From positions 1-64,000 of the forward strand of contig NZ_CAACVB010000006.1 of NCBI RefSeq assembly GCF_900659635.1: a stretch of 64,000 nucleotides of DNA, given 5' to 3'. The notes below the pieces were generated by a model that made no database searches, had not been told where the DNA came from, and saw only the letters and a program-made list of their open reading frames with translations. Each line of letters starts with the position of its first letter. Positions within the stretch are counted from its first letter, which is position 1. The stretch comes from Actinomadura roseirufa (lineage in GTDB: Bacteria; Actinomycetota; Actinomycetes; Streptosporangiales; Streptosporangiaceae). The position numbers and the translations under genes were made by a program. Shown one piece after another: positions 31,648 through 39,769 of this stretch.

Positions 31648-31682
31648 AACCAGAGGGCTACGTTGCCCAATGCAGTTTCTTA
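31648..31682 (+). repeat. Sequence resembling the IS terminal repeat
   Basis: GAACCAGAGGGCTACGTTGC...AATGCAGTT resembles the outer tip of the IS at 27718 (GAACCAGGGGGCTGCGCAGC...AATGCAGTT), about 80% by eye. It may be the solo end of a lost related element. The following DNA up to 32162 carries no gene I can support. Confidence 0.4.
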
Positions 31683-32162
31683 AGGCGTGAAGCAGGGCCG
31701 TGGCCTGTCCAAGATTCCCCTCGCGGTGAGCTCGGCGGAGAATGTCGAGGCGGTGGCGGTGGCGGCGGCGACGAGCAGGACCAGGGCGGCGACCAGTCCC
31801 AGAGTCCCCAGAGTCGGGAGCGCCACGTCGGCGAACGACCGCGGTGTGATCGTGGCCAACGCTGACCTGGACGTCGGACCACGACAGGCGCCCGGCCAGG
31901 AACCCCGGCCAGTTGATCGGCCGATGTTGCGGCCACCTCTCGAACCTGAGTCCCCTATAAGCCGGGCGGCGCGGGGAGAGCCGAAAGCGGGTGGGCTTCT
32001 TCTTGTGTTGATCAGCCGGACGCGGGCGCGGGCCGGTGGGTTCGGGTGCGCGGAGTCGTGTTGATCACGTCCACGGGCGCCAACCTCGTCGGTGCGGGTG
32101 TGCATCTTACCTGGTACGGCGCGACCGAGAGGGTTGCGCATTGGGGATGGGGACGAGGGCTC

Positions 32163-32333
32163 ATGCGGAAGTTTGTGATCGCCGGAGCGGGGGCTGTGCT
32201 GGCGCTCGGTTTGACGGCCTGCGGCAGTGTCGCCGACAGCGATTCCGTGCCGCCCCCGCCCCCGCCGACTGCTCCCTCGGCGCCGGAGGCCCCCTCTGGG
32301 CCGGGTGGGGTGCCGACTCAGCAGACCCCGTAA
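32163..32333 (+). CDS. Small lipoprotein, possibly truncated
   Basis: A 56-residue lipoprotein: MRKF start, hydrophobic core and lipobox LGLTAC (Cys20), then a Pro/Ser/Ala linker. The stop TAA is followed immediately in the same frame by GTG CGG CCG..., reading a plausible exported segment (VAGKFTVGGVVFFTADGKCPDGAPRPVGAPC). This suggests either a truncation by one stop codon or two short genes. Function unknown. Confidence 0.5.
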   Translation: MRKFVIAGAGAVLALGLTACGSVADSDSVPPPPPPTAPSAPEAPSGPGGVPTQQTP

Positions 32334-32803
32334 GTGCGGCCGAAATATCTGGTCGCCGGCAAGTTCACCGTCGGCGGCGTCGTGTTCTTCACCGCCGACG
32401 GGAAGTGCCCGGACGGTGCCCCGCGCCCGGTAGGTGCTCCATGTCCGGGTTCGGTGAAGGGGGGCGGGCCACGTCGCACAACGCCGGCGTGCATCTCTCC
32501 GGCCAGGTCGCGACCTTCATCCAGGAGACCCGGCGACCTCGTCGATGTTGGGCCGGCTCCTGAGCCGATCGGGTCTAGCCACCGGCTTCGGTCACCAACG
32601 CTTTCATGCAGGTGGACGGCGACCACGCCACCGTCCCGAACCGGGAAGGCTCGCCTCCGAAGCCACCGCTCAGATCGGTGGACGCTCGCGTTTCGAGGCG
32701 ACCTGAACGGCCGAAGGCCGGCGACCGTCCCTGGTCGAGCTTCCGCCGTTGGCGGTTCCCCGGACGGTGTCACCGCCGAATGCCTCGGCGGATATGCCCC
32801 GAA
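32334..32803. other. Region without a supported gene
   Basis: Apart from the short in-frame continuation after the lipoprotein stop (to about 32450), I see no coding signal, repeat or RNA here. Confidence 0.4.
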
Positions 32804-32829
32804 GCCCCCTCGCGACTTCGCGAGGGGGC
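32804..32829. terminator. Bidirectional terminator downstream of the MFS gene
   Basis: Perfect 12-bp stem GCCCCCTCGCGA/TCGCGAGGGGGC with a 2-base loop. GTCTTTC follows on the plus side. It is positioned to end the minus-strand MFS transcript and any plus-strand transcript. Confidence 0.75.
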
Positions 32830-32897
32830 GTCTTTCAGGGGCGCCGCTGAAGGCCGTCGCGGCGAACCGGCAACCCGTCCGAGCGGCTCTAGTGGTG

Positions 32898-34124
32898 TCA
32901 GTGGTCGGCTCGGGTTCGGTCGGCGGGGCGGGTGAGGTCACCGAGGTTGTTCAGAGGCGGGTGCGGGGCGGGGGTCGCGCGACGGTTGACGGCCCAGACC
33001 GCGAGGGCGCAGGCGGCGAAGGCCGCGCCGAGGATGCTGGAGCCGGTCCATCCGGCATTGGCGAAGACGGTGGTCGTGGTGGTGGCGCCGAGGGCGGAGC
33101 CGAGCGAGTAGAAGATCATGTAGCCGCCGACGACGCTGCTGGTGCGGTCCGGGTGGACCGTCGTGAGCAGGTGCTGGTTGCTGACGTGCACGGCTTGGAC
33201 GGCGAAGTCGAGCACGACCACGCCGATGACGACGAGCCACAGCGACCAGGACGTTTGCGCGATGGCGAGCCACGAGAGGGCGAGCAGCACGAGTGCTCCG
33301 CCGGTGACGGGGCTCGCGAACCCGGCGTCGGCCCAGCGTCCGGCCCGCGCGGCGCCGAGTGCCCCGGCCAGGCCGGCGACGCCGAACAGGCCGATCTGTG
33401 CCGTGCTCAGGTGCCACGGGGCGGCCGCGAGCGGGAGGGCCAGGCCGCTCCACAGCGTGCCGAAGGAGGCGAACAGGAAGAACGCGATCAGCCCGCGCGA
33501 GACGAACGAGCGCTCGCGGAACAGTCCGCCCAGCGAGGTCAGGACCTGCCGATACGTGGTGTGGTCGGTGCGCGGGTCGGGCGGCAGCGCCCGCAGGACG
33601 AGGCCCGCCAGCGTCACCAGGATCGCGGCGAGTGCGAAGTACACGCTGCGCCAGCCCCACACCGCGGCCAGTGCCCCGGCCGCGACGCGTGCGCCGAGGA
33701 TGCCGACGACGACGCCGGAGGTCACCACGCCGAGCGTGCGGCCGCGTTCCCCGGGCGTCGACAGGGCCGCGGCGTAGGCGACGGTCGTCTGCACGACGAC
33801 CGCGAACAGGCCCACGACGGCGAGTCCGACCAGCAACAGCCAGGTCCGGGACGCCGTCGCGGCCAGCAACGCGCCCACCGCGGTCAGCAGGAGGTGCCCC
33901 GCCATGAGCTTGCGCCGGTCCACCATGTCGCCCAAAGGGACGAGGAGGGCGAGCCCCGCCAGATAGCCGAGCTGCCCGGCCGTGACGGTCCATCCCAGGT
34001 GGGCGTCCGGCACGCCCAGGTCGTCGCGGATCTGGGCGAGCACGGGCTGCGCGGCGTAGATGCCCGCGACCGCCACCGCGCAGACGGCGGCGAACAAGGC
34101 CCTTCGGCCAGCGGTCAACCCCAT
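32898..34124 (-). CDS. MFS transporter (arabinose-efflux-like, 12 TMS)
   Basis: A 408-residue transporter with about 12 hydrophobic segments. Motif A is PLGDMVDRRKLM between TM2 and TM3. YAAALSTPGERGRTLGVVTSGVVVGILGARV resembles the motif B/C region of DHA1-type efflux pumps. ATG start. It is divergent from an HxlR regulator with a dyad between them, so it is probably inducible efflux of a small toxic compound. Substrate unknown. Confidence 0.9.
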   Translation of the reverse strand: MGLTAGRRALFAAVCAVAVAGIYAAQPVLAQIRDDLGVPDAHLGWTVTAGQLGYLAGLALLVPLGDMVDRRKLMAGHLLLTAVGALLAATASRTWLLLVGLAVVGLFAVVVQTTVAYAAALSTPGERGRTLGVVTSGVVVGILGARVAAGALAAVWGWRSVYFALAAILVTLAGLVLRALPPDPRTDHTTYRQVLTSLGGLFRERSFVSRGLIAFFLFASFGTLWSGLALPLAAAPWHLSTAQIGLFGVAGLAGALGAARAGRWADAGFASPVTGGALVLLALSWLAIAQTSWSLWLVVIGVVVLDFAVQAVHVSNQHLLTTVHPDRTSSVVGGYMIFYSLGSALGATTTTTVFANAGWTGSSILGAAFAACALAVWAVNRRATPAPHPPLNNLGDLTRPADRTRADH

Positions 34125-34143
34125 CCGATCCTCCTTCGATCAG

Positions 34144-34159
34144 TAGCAAATTGCAACTA
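34144..34159. promoter_or_regulatory. Operator candidate between MFS and HxlR genes
   Basis: TAGCAAATTGCAACTA, an imperfect dyad (TAG-CAA...TTG-CTA) in an AT-rich patch between divergent starts. Likely HxlR site. Confidence 0.5.
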
Positions 34160-34210
34160 ACCTGAGGCTACGGCAGAATGGTTTCAATCAGCAACTCTTC
34201 GGGAGGTGTG

Positions 34211-34669
34211 ATGTCCCAGCCCGCGATCCGTGCCGAGGATGTGGCCTGGACGGATCCGACCTGCCCAGTGGCGCGGACCCTCGACCTGATCGGCGACCGC
34301 TGGAGCCTGCTCATCGTTCGCGACGCCATGGACGGCGCGCGCGCGTTCACCGACTTCCAGCAGCGCACCGGCATCGCCCGCAACATCCTCACCGACAGGC
34401 TCCGGCGGCTGGTCGAGCGTGGCGTCCTCGATAGGAAGGTCGCACCATCGGGCAAGCGGCAGCTCTACGCGCTCACCCCGGTCGGGCGCGATCTGTTCAC
34501 CGTCATCGTCGCCCTGCGGCAGTGGGGTGAACGGCACGCCTTCGCCCCGGACGAGACCCATTCCGTCCTCGTCGACGAGCGCGGTCTCCCGATTCCGGAG
34601 CTCCGGCCCACCCTCTCGGGCGGCGACCCCGCCGATGTCGACACGACCACCGTGCTGAAGACGCGGTGA
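34211..34669 (+). CDS. HxlR family transcriptional regulator
   Basis: A 152-residue winged-helix regulator. ATG 34211 is chosen (GGGAGG at 34201, 5-base spacing); the open frame also begins at 34178. HxlR core: CPVARTLDLIGDRWSLLIVRDAMDGARAFTDFQ and GIARNILTDRLRRLVERGVLDRK, followed by a wing (SGKRQLYALTPVGRDL). The single Cys near the N-terminus is at the position used as a redox or electrophile sensor in some HxlR proteins. Divergent from its probable target, the MFS pump. Confidence 0.9.
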   Translation: MSQPAIRAEDVAWTDPTCPVARTLDLIGDRWSLLIVRDAMDGARAFTDFQQRTGIARNILTDRLRRLVERGVLDRKVAPSGKRQLYALTPVGRDLFTVIVALRQWGERHAFAPDETHSVLVDERGLPIPELRPTLSGGDPADVDTTTVLKTR

Positions 34670-34734
34670 GGGGAAGCGTGCTCCGAGGGCGTCCTGGGCC
34701 CGTCCCGCCGTATTTGTGCTGGTCGTGACGGAGG

Positions 34735-34764
34735 TTGCATCCTGTACCGAGGTACAGGCTTACC
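34735..34764 (+). promoter_or_regulatory. MerR-type promoter/operator
   Basis: A TTGCAT -35-like box, then CCTGTACCGAGGTACAGG (34741-34758, perfect 8-bp arms), then CTTACC. A dyad lying in an elongated -35/-10 spacer is the hallmark of promoters activated by MerR proteins through DNA untwisting. Confidence 0.72.
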
Positions 34765-34815
34765 GTCGAGACGCGGCCGCCGCCAGGTGGGCGACGCCGA
34801 GACGAAGGGGGCTGG

Positions 34816-35172
34816 ATGATGGCCGAGCCCGACGTGCCGATCTTGTGCACGCTGTCGCCGAACGCGATCGTGGACCGGCTGACGGAGTTCGAGGCACTGT
34901 TCGCCGAGAGCCTGACCACGGTGGAGCGCGAGCCGCTCCGGCTGCGGCTGACCTTCGATGCCGATGCCGAAACGGAGAATCGGCTTCGTGACGTCTTCGA
35001 GGCGGAGCGGCAGTGCTGCGCGTTCCTGCGCTTCGCGTTCGACCGCACCGAGGCGGGGCTGCGGGTCGAGGTGATCGCTCCGGAGGACGCCGCGCCGACC
35101 TTGGACGGCATGCAGGCCCTGGCCGAGCGCAACGCGCCGCCGGAGGTCGTGGCCACGGGATGGACGAGATGA
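34816..35172 (+). CDS. Hypothetical protein (118 aa) in a MerR operon
   Basis: An acidic 118-residue protein; ATG 34816 or 34819. The central ERQCCAFLRFAFD places adjacent Cys in a helix, and the alpha/beta pattern (LRLRLTFDADAETENRLRDVF, LRVEVIAPEDAAPTL) suggests a small soluble fold. It is first in an operon controlled by the MerR-type promoter at 34735 and overlaps merR-like 35169 by 4 bases. The paired Cys fit a metal-handling or thiol role, but the family is not identified. Confidence 0.72.
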   Translation: MMAEPDVPILCTLSPNAIVDRLTEFEALFAESLTTVEREPLRLRLTFDADAETENRLRDVFEAERQCCAFLRFAFDRTEAGLRVEVIAPEDAAPTLDGMQALAERNAPPEVVATGWTR

Positions 35173-35615
35173 GCGCTCAGTACGAGGGGCTGCGGTCCAG
35201 CCAGGTCGCGGAGGCGGCGGGCGTGAACCCGCAGACCCTGCGGTACTACGAACGGCGCGGCCTGCTGGCCGAGCCCGAGCGGACCTTGGGCGGACATCGG
35301 CTCTATCCCCGAGAGGCGGTGACCGTCCTGCGGGTGATCAAGACGGCGCAACGGCTGGGCTTCACCTTGGACGAGGTAGCCGAGCTGCTGGAGGCCGCGC
35401 GGCATCGGCATGGGCGGCCTGACACGGGCCTGATGGACCGGGCACGGCTGAAGCTGGTCGAGGTCGAGCGGCGCATCGCTGACCTGGAGGTCATCCGGTC
35501 CGCTCTGCACGAAGCGATCGACGCCGGCTGTGACGACCTGATGACGTGCGCCCGACAGCCGTGCTGTCCGCTGCCGTTCGCCGGCCTCGCCGATGCCGAA
35601 GAGGAGCGCGCGTGA
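35169..35615 (+). CDS. MerR family regulator, probably heavy-metal responsive
   Basis: A 148-residue regulator. MerR HTH (SSQVAEAAGVNPQTLRYYERRGLL) at about residues 8-32, then the dimerisation helix. The C-terminal Cys-rich loop AGCDDLMTCARQPCCPLPF has four Cys, typical of metal- or metalloid-sensing MerR proteins. ATG 35169 gives an ATGA overlap with the upstream gene; ATG 35160 is also possible. Unlike classical mer operons, the regulator is inside the operon it likely controls. No mercuric reductase is in the window. Confidence 0.88.
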   Translation: MSAQYEGLRSSQVAEAAGVNPQTLRYYERRGLLAEPERTLGGHRLYPREAVTVLRVIKTAQRLGFTLDEVAELLEAARHRHGRPDTGLMDRARLKLVEVERRIADLEVIRSALHEAIDAGCDDLMTCARQPCCPLPFAGLADAEEERA

Positions 35616-35848
35616 AGACCGCATCGGGGACGGGCTTGGGCGCACTGGCCGCCGCGGCATGCCGTCCTTTCTCGGCACCGGGGTGCTCGGCGGGGGCGCG
35701 GTGGTGTCCTTCGCCGGCGGCCTGCCGCTCGTCGCCGGGGGCCTGACCGTTCTGGGCCGTGGTCACGTTCGTCCTCGCGGCCCGCCGCAGGACAAGTGCG
35801 GCCAAGGCGGTTGCTAGTGGCTGCGGGTGCGGCACTGGGGGCATCTGA
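35612..35848 (+). pseudogene. Small Cys-rich membrane protein with two compensating frameshifts
   Basis: GTG 35612 overlaps the merR-like stop. Reading VKTASGTGLGALAAAAC, then one frame over PSFLGTGVLGGGAVVSFAGGLPLVAGGLTVLG, then back to VVTFVLAARRRTSAAKAVASGCGCGTGGI and stop gives a coherent protein of about 78 residues with two membrane helices and a GCGCG tail. The apparent -1 (TGCC, near 35660) and +1 (GGGCC, near 35755) errors restore the original frame. It is either a damaged gene or a sequence with two indel errors. It looks like a small metal-transport-associated membrane protein. Confidence 0.6.
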
Positions 35849-35853
35849 GCGCG

Positions 35854-36237
35854 TCAGGTGTCGAAACGGCGACGCGCGTCCTCGATGCTGCCGAGGTACT
35901 GGTGGGTCCAGCCGCAGATGGCGTCGACCGTGCCGCGCAGTGCCCGTCCCGGTTCGGTGAGGGTGTAGTCGACACGCGGCGGGACGGTCGGGTAGACCTT
36001 CCGGTCGACCAGGCCGTTGCGCTCCAGCATCCGCAGGTTCTGGGTGAGCATCTTGTGGCTGATGCCCTCGACCTCGTTCCGCAGTTCGCTGAAGCGCAGG
36101 GTGCGTTCGCCGAGCGCCTCGGTGATCAGGAGCGCCCACTTGTTGGCGACGTCGGAGAAGATCTCCCGTGCCAGGGAGTCCGCTCGCCTCAGGTCGGCGT
36201 CCTCGGGCAGGTCTTCGCGCAGCTGCTTGGTCACCAT
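35854..36237 (-). CDS. HxlR family transcriptional regulator
   Basis: A 127-residue winged-helix protein. HxlR core: FSDVANKWALLITEALGERTLRFSELRNEVEGISHKMLTQNLRMLERNGLVDRK, then VDYTLTEPGRAL. It lacks the N-terminal Cys found in the other HxlR here. It is divergent from the RidA-family gene at 36338, with a dyad in the gap, so that gene is the likely target. ATG start; the downstream end converges with the MerR operon. Confidence 0.9.
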   Translation of the reverse strand: MVTKQLREDLPEDADLRRADSLAREIFSDVANKWALLITEALGERTLRFSELRNEVEGISHKMLTQNLRMLERNGLVDRKVYPTVPPRVDYTLTEPGRALRGTVDAICGWTHQYLGSIEDARRRFDT

Positions 36238-36293
36238 GGGGTTCCTCAGTCACCGGAAAGTGCGTTCTTCCACGTCGGCTCTCACTCTCCTAC

Positions 36294-36308
36294 GGTTCTT
36301 GAGTAACC
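36294..36308. promoter_or_regulatory. Operator candidate between HxlR and RidA genes
   Basis: GGTTCTTGAGTAACC: arms GGTT/AACC around CTTGAGT, with a related GTTCCTCAGTCACC at 36241. Lies between divergent starts. Confidence 0.5.
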
Positions 36309-36337
36309 ACAAGAGAGCAAGGGAAAGGGTGGGCACT

Positions 36338-36739
36338 GTGGCCGCCATCGATGTCTTCAACCACGAGATCTCCGCCGAAAGTGACTTCGGTTACTCACAG
36401 GCGATCAAGTCGGGCGACCTGATTCACGTCTCCGGACAGGTCTCGCTGGACGAGGCGGGCGAGTTCGTCCACGCGGACGACTTCGCCGCTCAGCTCAAGC
36501 AGACCCATATCAACCTGGACAAGGTCCTGGCCCATTTCGGTGCGACCCGGAATCAGGTCATCTCGCAGACCCTGTACGTGGTCGACCTGCGGCAGAACGC
36601 AGCGGCGACGATGGAGGGCAACCTGGCCTACTTCGGCGGCCACCGCCCGGTCAGCACCGTCCTCGGTGTCACTGACCTGGCCTTTTCCGGCCAGGTCATC
36701 GAGATCGGCTTCGTCGTCGACACGAAGCTCCCCGCCTGA
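36338..36739 (+). CDS. RidA family protein
   Basis: A 133-residue member of the YjgF/YER057c/UK114 (Rid) superfamily, which hydrolyses reactive enamine/imine intermediates. Family blocks: YSQAIKSGDLIHVSGQVSLDEAGEFVHADDFAAQLKQTHINLDKVLAHFGA and VDLRQNAAATMEGNLAYFG, with VTDLAFSGQVIEIGFV at the end. The usual catalytic Arg of RidA (R105 in CIEAAR-type sequences) is replaced by the VLGV context, so this may be a Rid2-7 type without imine deaminase activity. GTG 36338 is chosen for the AAGGGAAAGG upstream; GTG 36329 is possible. Confidence 0.85.
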   Translation: MAAIDVFNHEISAESDFGYSQAIKSGDLIHVSGQVSLDEAGEFVHADDFAAQLKQTHINLDKVLAHFGATRNQVISQTLYVVDLRQNAAATMEGNLAYFGGHRPVSTVLGVTDLAFSGQVIEIGFVVDTKLPA

Positions 36740-36753
36740 GGACCCGTCACTCT

Positions 36754-37452
36754 CTACTCAAGGTCCTGGTCCATCGCGGCGGCGATTTCGGCGTTGGTCG
36801 CGCCCCGCCACTCGCCGGTGTCCTGGTCCTGGAATAGCCATGGTTGCAGAAGGGTGCCTTCCAGCCAGCTACGCATCCACGTAGCGAGGCTCATGTGCTG
36901 GGGGAACAGGGCCACGTGGAAATCGTCCGCCGGGGCGGGGTTGGGGTCGATCGCCCACATCCCGGCGGCCGGATCGGCGACGTCCACATAAGAGGTGATG
37001 CCGCATCCCCAGTCGCAGATCGGCAGCAATGACCCGGCCCTTGCCTCCCATGGCCCGGTCCAATGCTGCTGTTGCCCTCGGTACCTGCTCAGGATGCCTT
37101 CCAGGGGAATGAGGCCATAGGCGGGACCGAAGCCGCCGTCGCCGAGTCGCAGATAGGAACGGCGCAGCAAGGACGGCAGAGGCCGCCCCAGGGAGGCTTC
37201 GCACTCGTTCACCTCGTCCTCCGAAGCGGGCGTCAGCGGGGGCAGCGGTTCGAACTGTCCGGCGGCGTGAGCGGCGAGGTACTCGGGCGAGCCTCGCCAG
37301 TACAACCGCTGAAGCCGCCCGTCACGGGTGTGCCTGAAGGTTCCACCGCCTTCGGTGTCGACGCCGGGAAACCCGACTCGCTCGTCGAGGTAGTCGCCCG
37401 ACTCCACCCGCGCGCGCACGTCCTCGAACACCAGATCCTCTTCGCTGATCAC
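36754..37452 (-). CDS. SMI1/KNR4 (SUKH) family protein
   Basis: A 232-residue soluble protein; GTG 37452 is taken as the start (VISEEDLVFEDV), with a weak ribosome binding site. The SUKH core spans about residues 75-200: LTPASEDEVNECEASLGRPLPSLLRRSYLRLGDGGFGPAYGLIPLEG, then a Trp-rich segment and IDPNPAPADDF. SUKH proteins are common immunity proteins against contact-delivered or polymorphic toxins. No cognate toxin gene is adjacent, so it is an orphan here. It converges with the RidA gene (14-base gap). Confidence 0.8.
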   Translation of the reverse strand: MISEEDLVFEDVRARVESGDYLDERVGFPGVDTEGGGTFRHTRDGRLQRLYWRGSPEYLAAHAAGQFEPLPPLTPASEDEVNECEASLGRPLPSLLRRSYLRLGDGGFGPAYGLIPLEGILSRYRGQQQHWTGPWEARAGSLLPICDWGCGITSYVDVADPAAGMWAIDPNPAPADDFHVALFPQHMSLATWMRSWLEGTLLQPWLFQDQDTGEWRGATNAEIAAAMDQDLE

Positions 37453-38152
37453 GCGGCAAGGATGCCCGGTGCGGCGGACATTCTTTCGGCCCGCGGCTCG
37501 CACGTCAGGCCGCTACCGGGCCTTCCGCGACGCGGGGCGGTGCCCGGTGATCCGGGTGACATCGGACGTGCGGAGCCGTGATCTTCCCCGCGTCGAAGGC
37601 GCTCGGCCCGTCCAGATGGCCGCGACGGTGGCCAGATCCTGTCAGGCCGCCTGGGACGGGTTCGGTGGACGGCTCGGGGCCGTCGCCGGTGAACGTCACC
37701 GGGTGAGACCCGGGTGCGAGCGCTTCTGTTCGTCCTGGCCACGGGTGACGGTTCGGCGGCGCCGGCGGGGCGGGACGGATCCGGTCCGATCCGGCCGGTG
37801 ATCGGCGGGGCTCCGGCACTTTCGAAATGTGGGGGCGAAGAGGCCGGGCATGCGCTCCATCCGATTCAAATCCAGTCGCTCTCGGTAGCGTCGGCGCAAC
37901 CGGTTCGGCTGCGAGCACGGTGCGGGCGACATGCCCGCCGGGTCGTTTCCATGAGCCGTCGAGATCGCTCGGTCCGCGCCATTCCCGCATGTACGCCCGC
38001 CCGTTCGCCGCGCTCCAGCTTGCCGGGACACGTGCTGGAACGATCCTTTTTCAAATGGCCGGCAACACCCTTCGACAATCATCGATCAAGTTGAACAACG
38101 CGCTCCCGGTCGCCAATTAACTCCGAATCGAAATAAGTTGAAAACCTCGCGA
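37453..38152. other. 700-bp region without a supported gene
   Basis: Several open frames exist on both strands but none has convincing codon bias, a ribosome binding site or a known motif. The last 100 bases become AT-rich on approach to the promoter at 38153. Confidence 0.45.
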
Positions 38153-38180
38153 TTGACAGCCCTTGCCATGAAAGTTACTC
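38153..38180 (+). promoter_or_regulatory. Sigma-70-like promoter for the DUF4360 genes
   Basis: TTGACA (38153-38158), 16-base spacer, TTACTC (38175-38180), in an AT-rich patch. This would give a 5' UTR of about 110 bases before the ATG at 38300. Confidence 0.5.
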
Positions 38181-38299
38181 TCCGTTGAGATCCTGGATCT
38201 CTGTCCCCTGACGGTAACCGTTTAATCCGGAATTCCCGGCGCACGGGTTGTCGGTCACCGATGAAAAACGCGCCCACTCTCCACTGAACGGGGAATCGC

Positions 38300-38953
38300 A
38301 TGCGTAAAAGGATCGCCCTTTCCGCCGCCGCTGCCTGCGCGCTTGCCATGACCACGGCGTCCGTCACCACGGCCGCCGCCTCCGCACCACTGTTCACGCC
38401 GGGTCCCAACGGCGTGACCATCGAGATCGCGACCGTCAACGGCTCCGGGTGCCCGCTCGGCACCGCCGCGGTCGCACTGTCCCCCGACAAGGAGGCGTTC
38501 ACTGTCACCTACAGCAACTACACGGCTCAGGTGGGCGGCCCATCAAAGCCCACCGACTTCCGTAAGAACTGCCAGATCAACATGAAGGTCCACGTCCCGC
38601 AGGGCTTCACCTACGCGATCTCGTCGACGGACTACCGCGGCTTCGCCTCCCTGCAGCCCGGTTCGGAAGCCTGGCAACTGGCCAGTTACTACTTCCAGGG
38701 CAGCCAGGGCACCGAAACGATCAGCCATCATCTGCCGGGTCCCGCCAAGAAGAGCTGGCAGTTCGACGACGAGGTGCCGGTCGCCCAGCTCGTGTACAAG
38801 CCGTGTGGTGAGGAGCGCAACTTCAACATCAACACGGAGTTGCGCGTTGACGAGGGTACTTCGGACCCGGCGAAGGTCAGCTTCATCACGATGGACTCCA
38901 CCGACGGCAGCATCAAGACGACCTACCACTTCGCTTGGAAGCGCTGTCCGTAG
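38300..38953 (+). CDS. Secreted DUF4360 protein, copy 1
   Basis: A 217-residue exported protein: signal peptide (about residues 1-28), then a DUF4360 domain with ATVNGSGCPLGTAAVALSPDKEAFTVTYSNYTAQVG, FRKNCQINMKVHVPQGFTYAI, DYRGFASL and a C-terminal strand pair. Four conserved Cys (GSGCP, KNCQ, KPCGE, KRCP) should form two disulfides. The DUF4360 family is secreted, mostly fungal and actinobacterial, and its function is unknown. Followed 32 bases later by its paralog. Confidence 0.88.
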   Translation: MRKRIALSAAAACALAMTTASVTTAAASAPLFTPGPNGVTIEIATVNGSGCPLGTAAVALSPDKEAFTVTYSNYTAQVGGPSKPTDFRKNCQINMKVHVPQGFTYAISSTDYRGFASLQPGSEAWQLASYYFQGSQGTETISHHLPGPAKKSWQFDDEVPVAQLVYKPCGEERNFNINTELRVDEGTSDPAKVSFITMDSTDGSIKTTYHFAWKRCP

Positions 38954-38985
38954 TTCGAGAAACCCACTCTGAAGGAGAAGAATCC

Positions 38986-39642
38986 ATGCGCAAGGGAATG
39001 ACTGCTTCGGCGGCATTGCTCTCCGCTCTCGCGCTGACCACGGGTACGGCCTCGGCGTCGTCGACGTCGGCCGTCGAGCCCCCGCCGATCGGGAAGATCA
39101 CCCTCAACGTGCTCACGGTGAACGGCTCCGGCTGCCCCGCCGGCACCGCCGCCGTGGCCCCGTCGAAGGACAACACCGCCTTCACCGTCACCTACAGCAA
39201 CTACACGGCGCAGGCCGGCGGGAACTCCAAGCCGACCGACTTCCGCAAGAACTGCCAGCTCAGCCTCGGCGTTCACATCCCGCAGGGCTTCACCTACGCG
39301 ATCGCCAGCGCCGACTACCGCGGCTTCGCGAGCCTGGCCGAGGGTGCGTCCGGAGTGGAACGCGCGAACTACTACCACCAGGGCTCGCCCCAGTCGACGC
39401 CCGTCAGCCACACCATCAAGGGCAAGGTCTCCGACAACTGGCAGTTCACCGACTCGACCCCGGTCGCCGAACTGGTGTGGAAGCCGTGCGGTGAGGACCG
39501 CAACTTCAACATCAACACCGAGCTGCGCGTGGACAAGGGCAGCTCCAAGCCCGACCAGACCAGCTTCCTCTCCTTCGACTCCACCGACGGGGACGTGCGG
39601 ACCATCTACCAGTTCGCCTGGAAGAAGTGCCCCGGACACTGA
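38986..39642 (+). CDS. Secreted DUF4360 protein, copy 2
   Basis: A 218-residue tandem paralog of the previous gene, about two-thirds identical by eye in the mature part (TVNGSGCPAGTAAVAPSKDNTAFTVTYSNYTAQAG, FRKNCQLSLGVHIPQGFTYAIASADYRGFASL). All four Cys are kept; the signal peptide is diverged. ATG 38986 is chosen (GAAGGAG 7-10 bases upstream). Both genes probably come from the promoter at 38153 and end at the hairpin at 39653. Confidence 0.88.
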   Translation: MRKGMTASAALLSALALTTGTASASSTSAVEPPPIGKITLNVLTVNGSGCPAGTAAVAPSKDNTAFTVTYSNYTAQAGGNSKPTDFRKNCQLSLGVHIPQGFTYAIASADYRGFASLAEGASGVERANYYHQGSPQSTPVSHTIKGKVSDNWQFTDSTPVAELVWKPCGEDRNFNINTELRVDKGSSKPDQTSFLSFDSTDGDVRTIYQFAWKKCPGH

Positions 39643-39652
39643 TCCGGCTTGA

Positions 39653-39687
39653 CCGGGCCGTGCCCTTCCAGGAGGGGCACGGCCCGG
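39653..39687 (+). terminator. Terminator after the DUF4360 pair
   Basis: 13-bp perfect stem CCGGGCCGTGCCC/GGGCACGGCCCGG, 9-base loop. Confidence 0.75.
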
Positions 39688-39769
39688 CCCCATCCGGCAC
39701 GGCCGCGCCCTCGTCCCGTTCACCAAGGTGGGGCCCGGCCGTTTCGACCTGCCGTGGGACGCGACCGGC

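Noticed and set aside
31680-32141. Minus-strand 153-codon frame with one hydrophobic stretch
   Set aside because: No recognisable family, no ribosome binding site and Arg/Gly-rich text typical of noncoding high-GC DNA; it may be debris of a mobile element.
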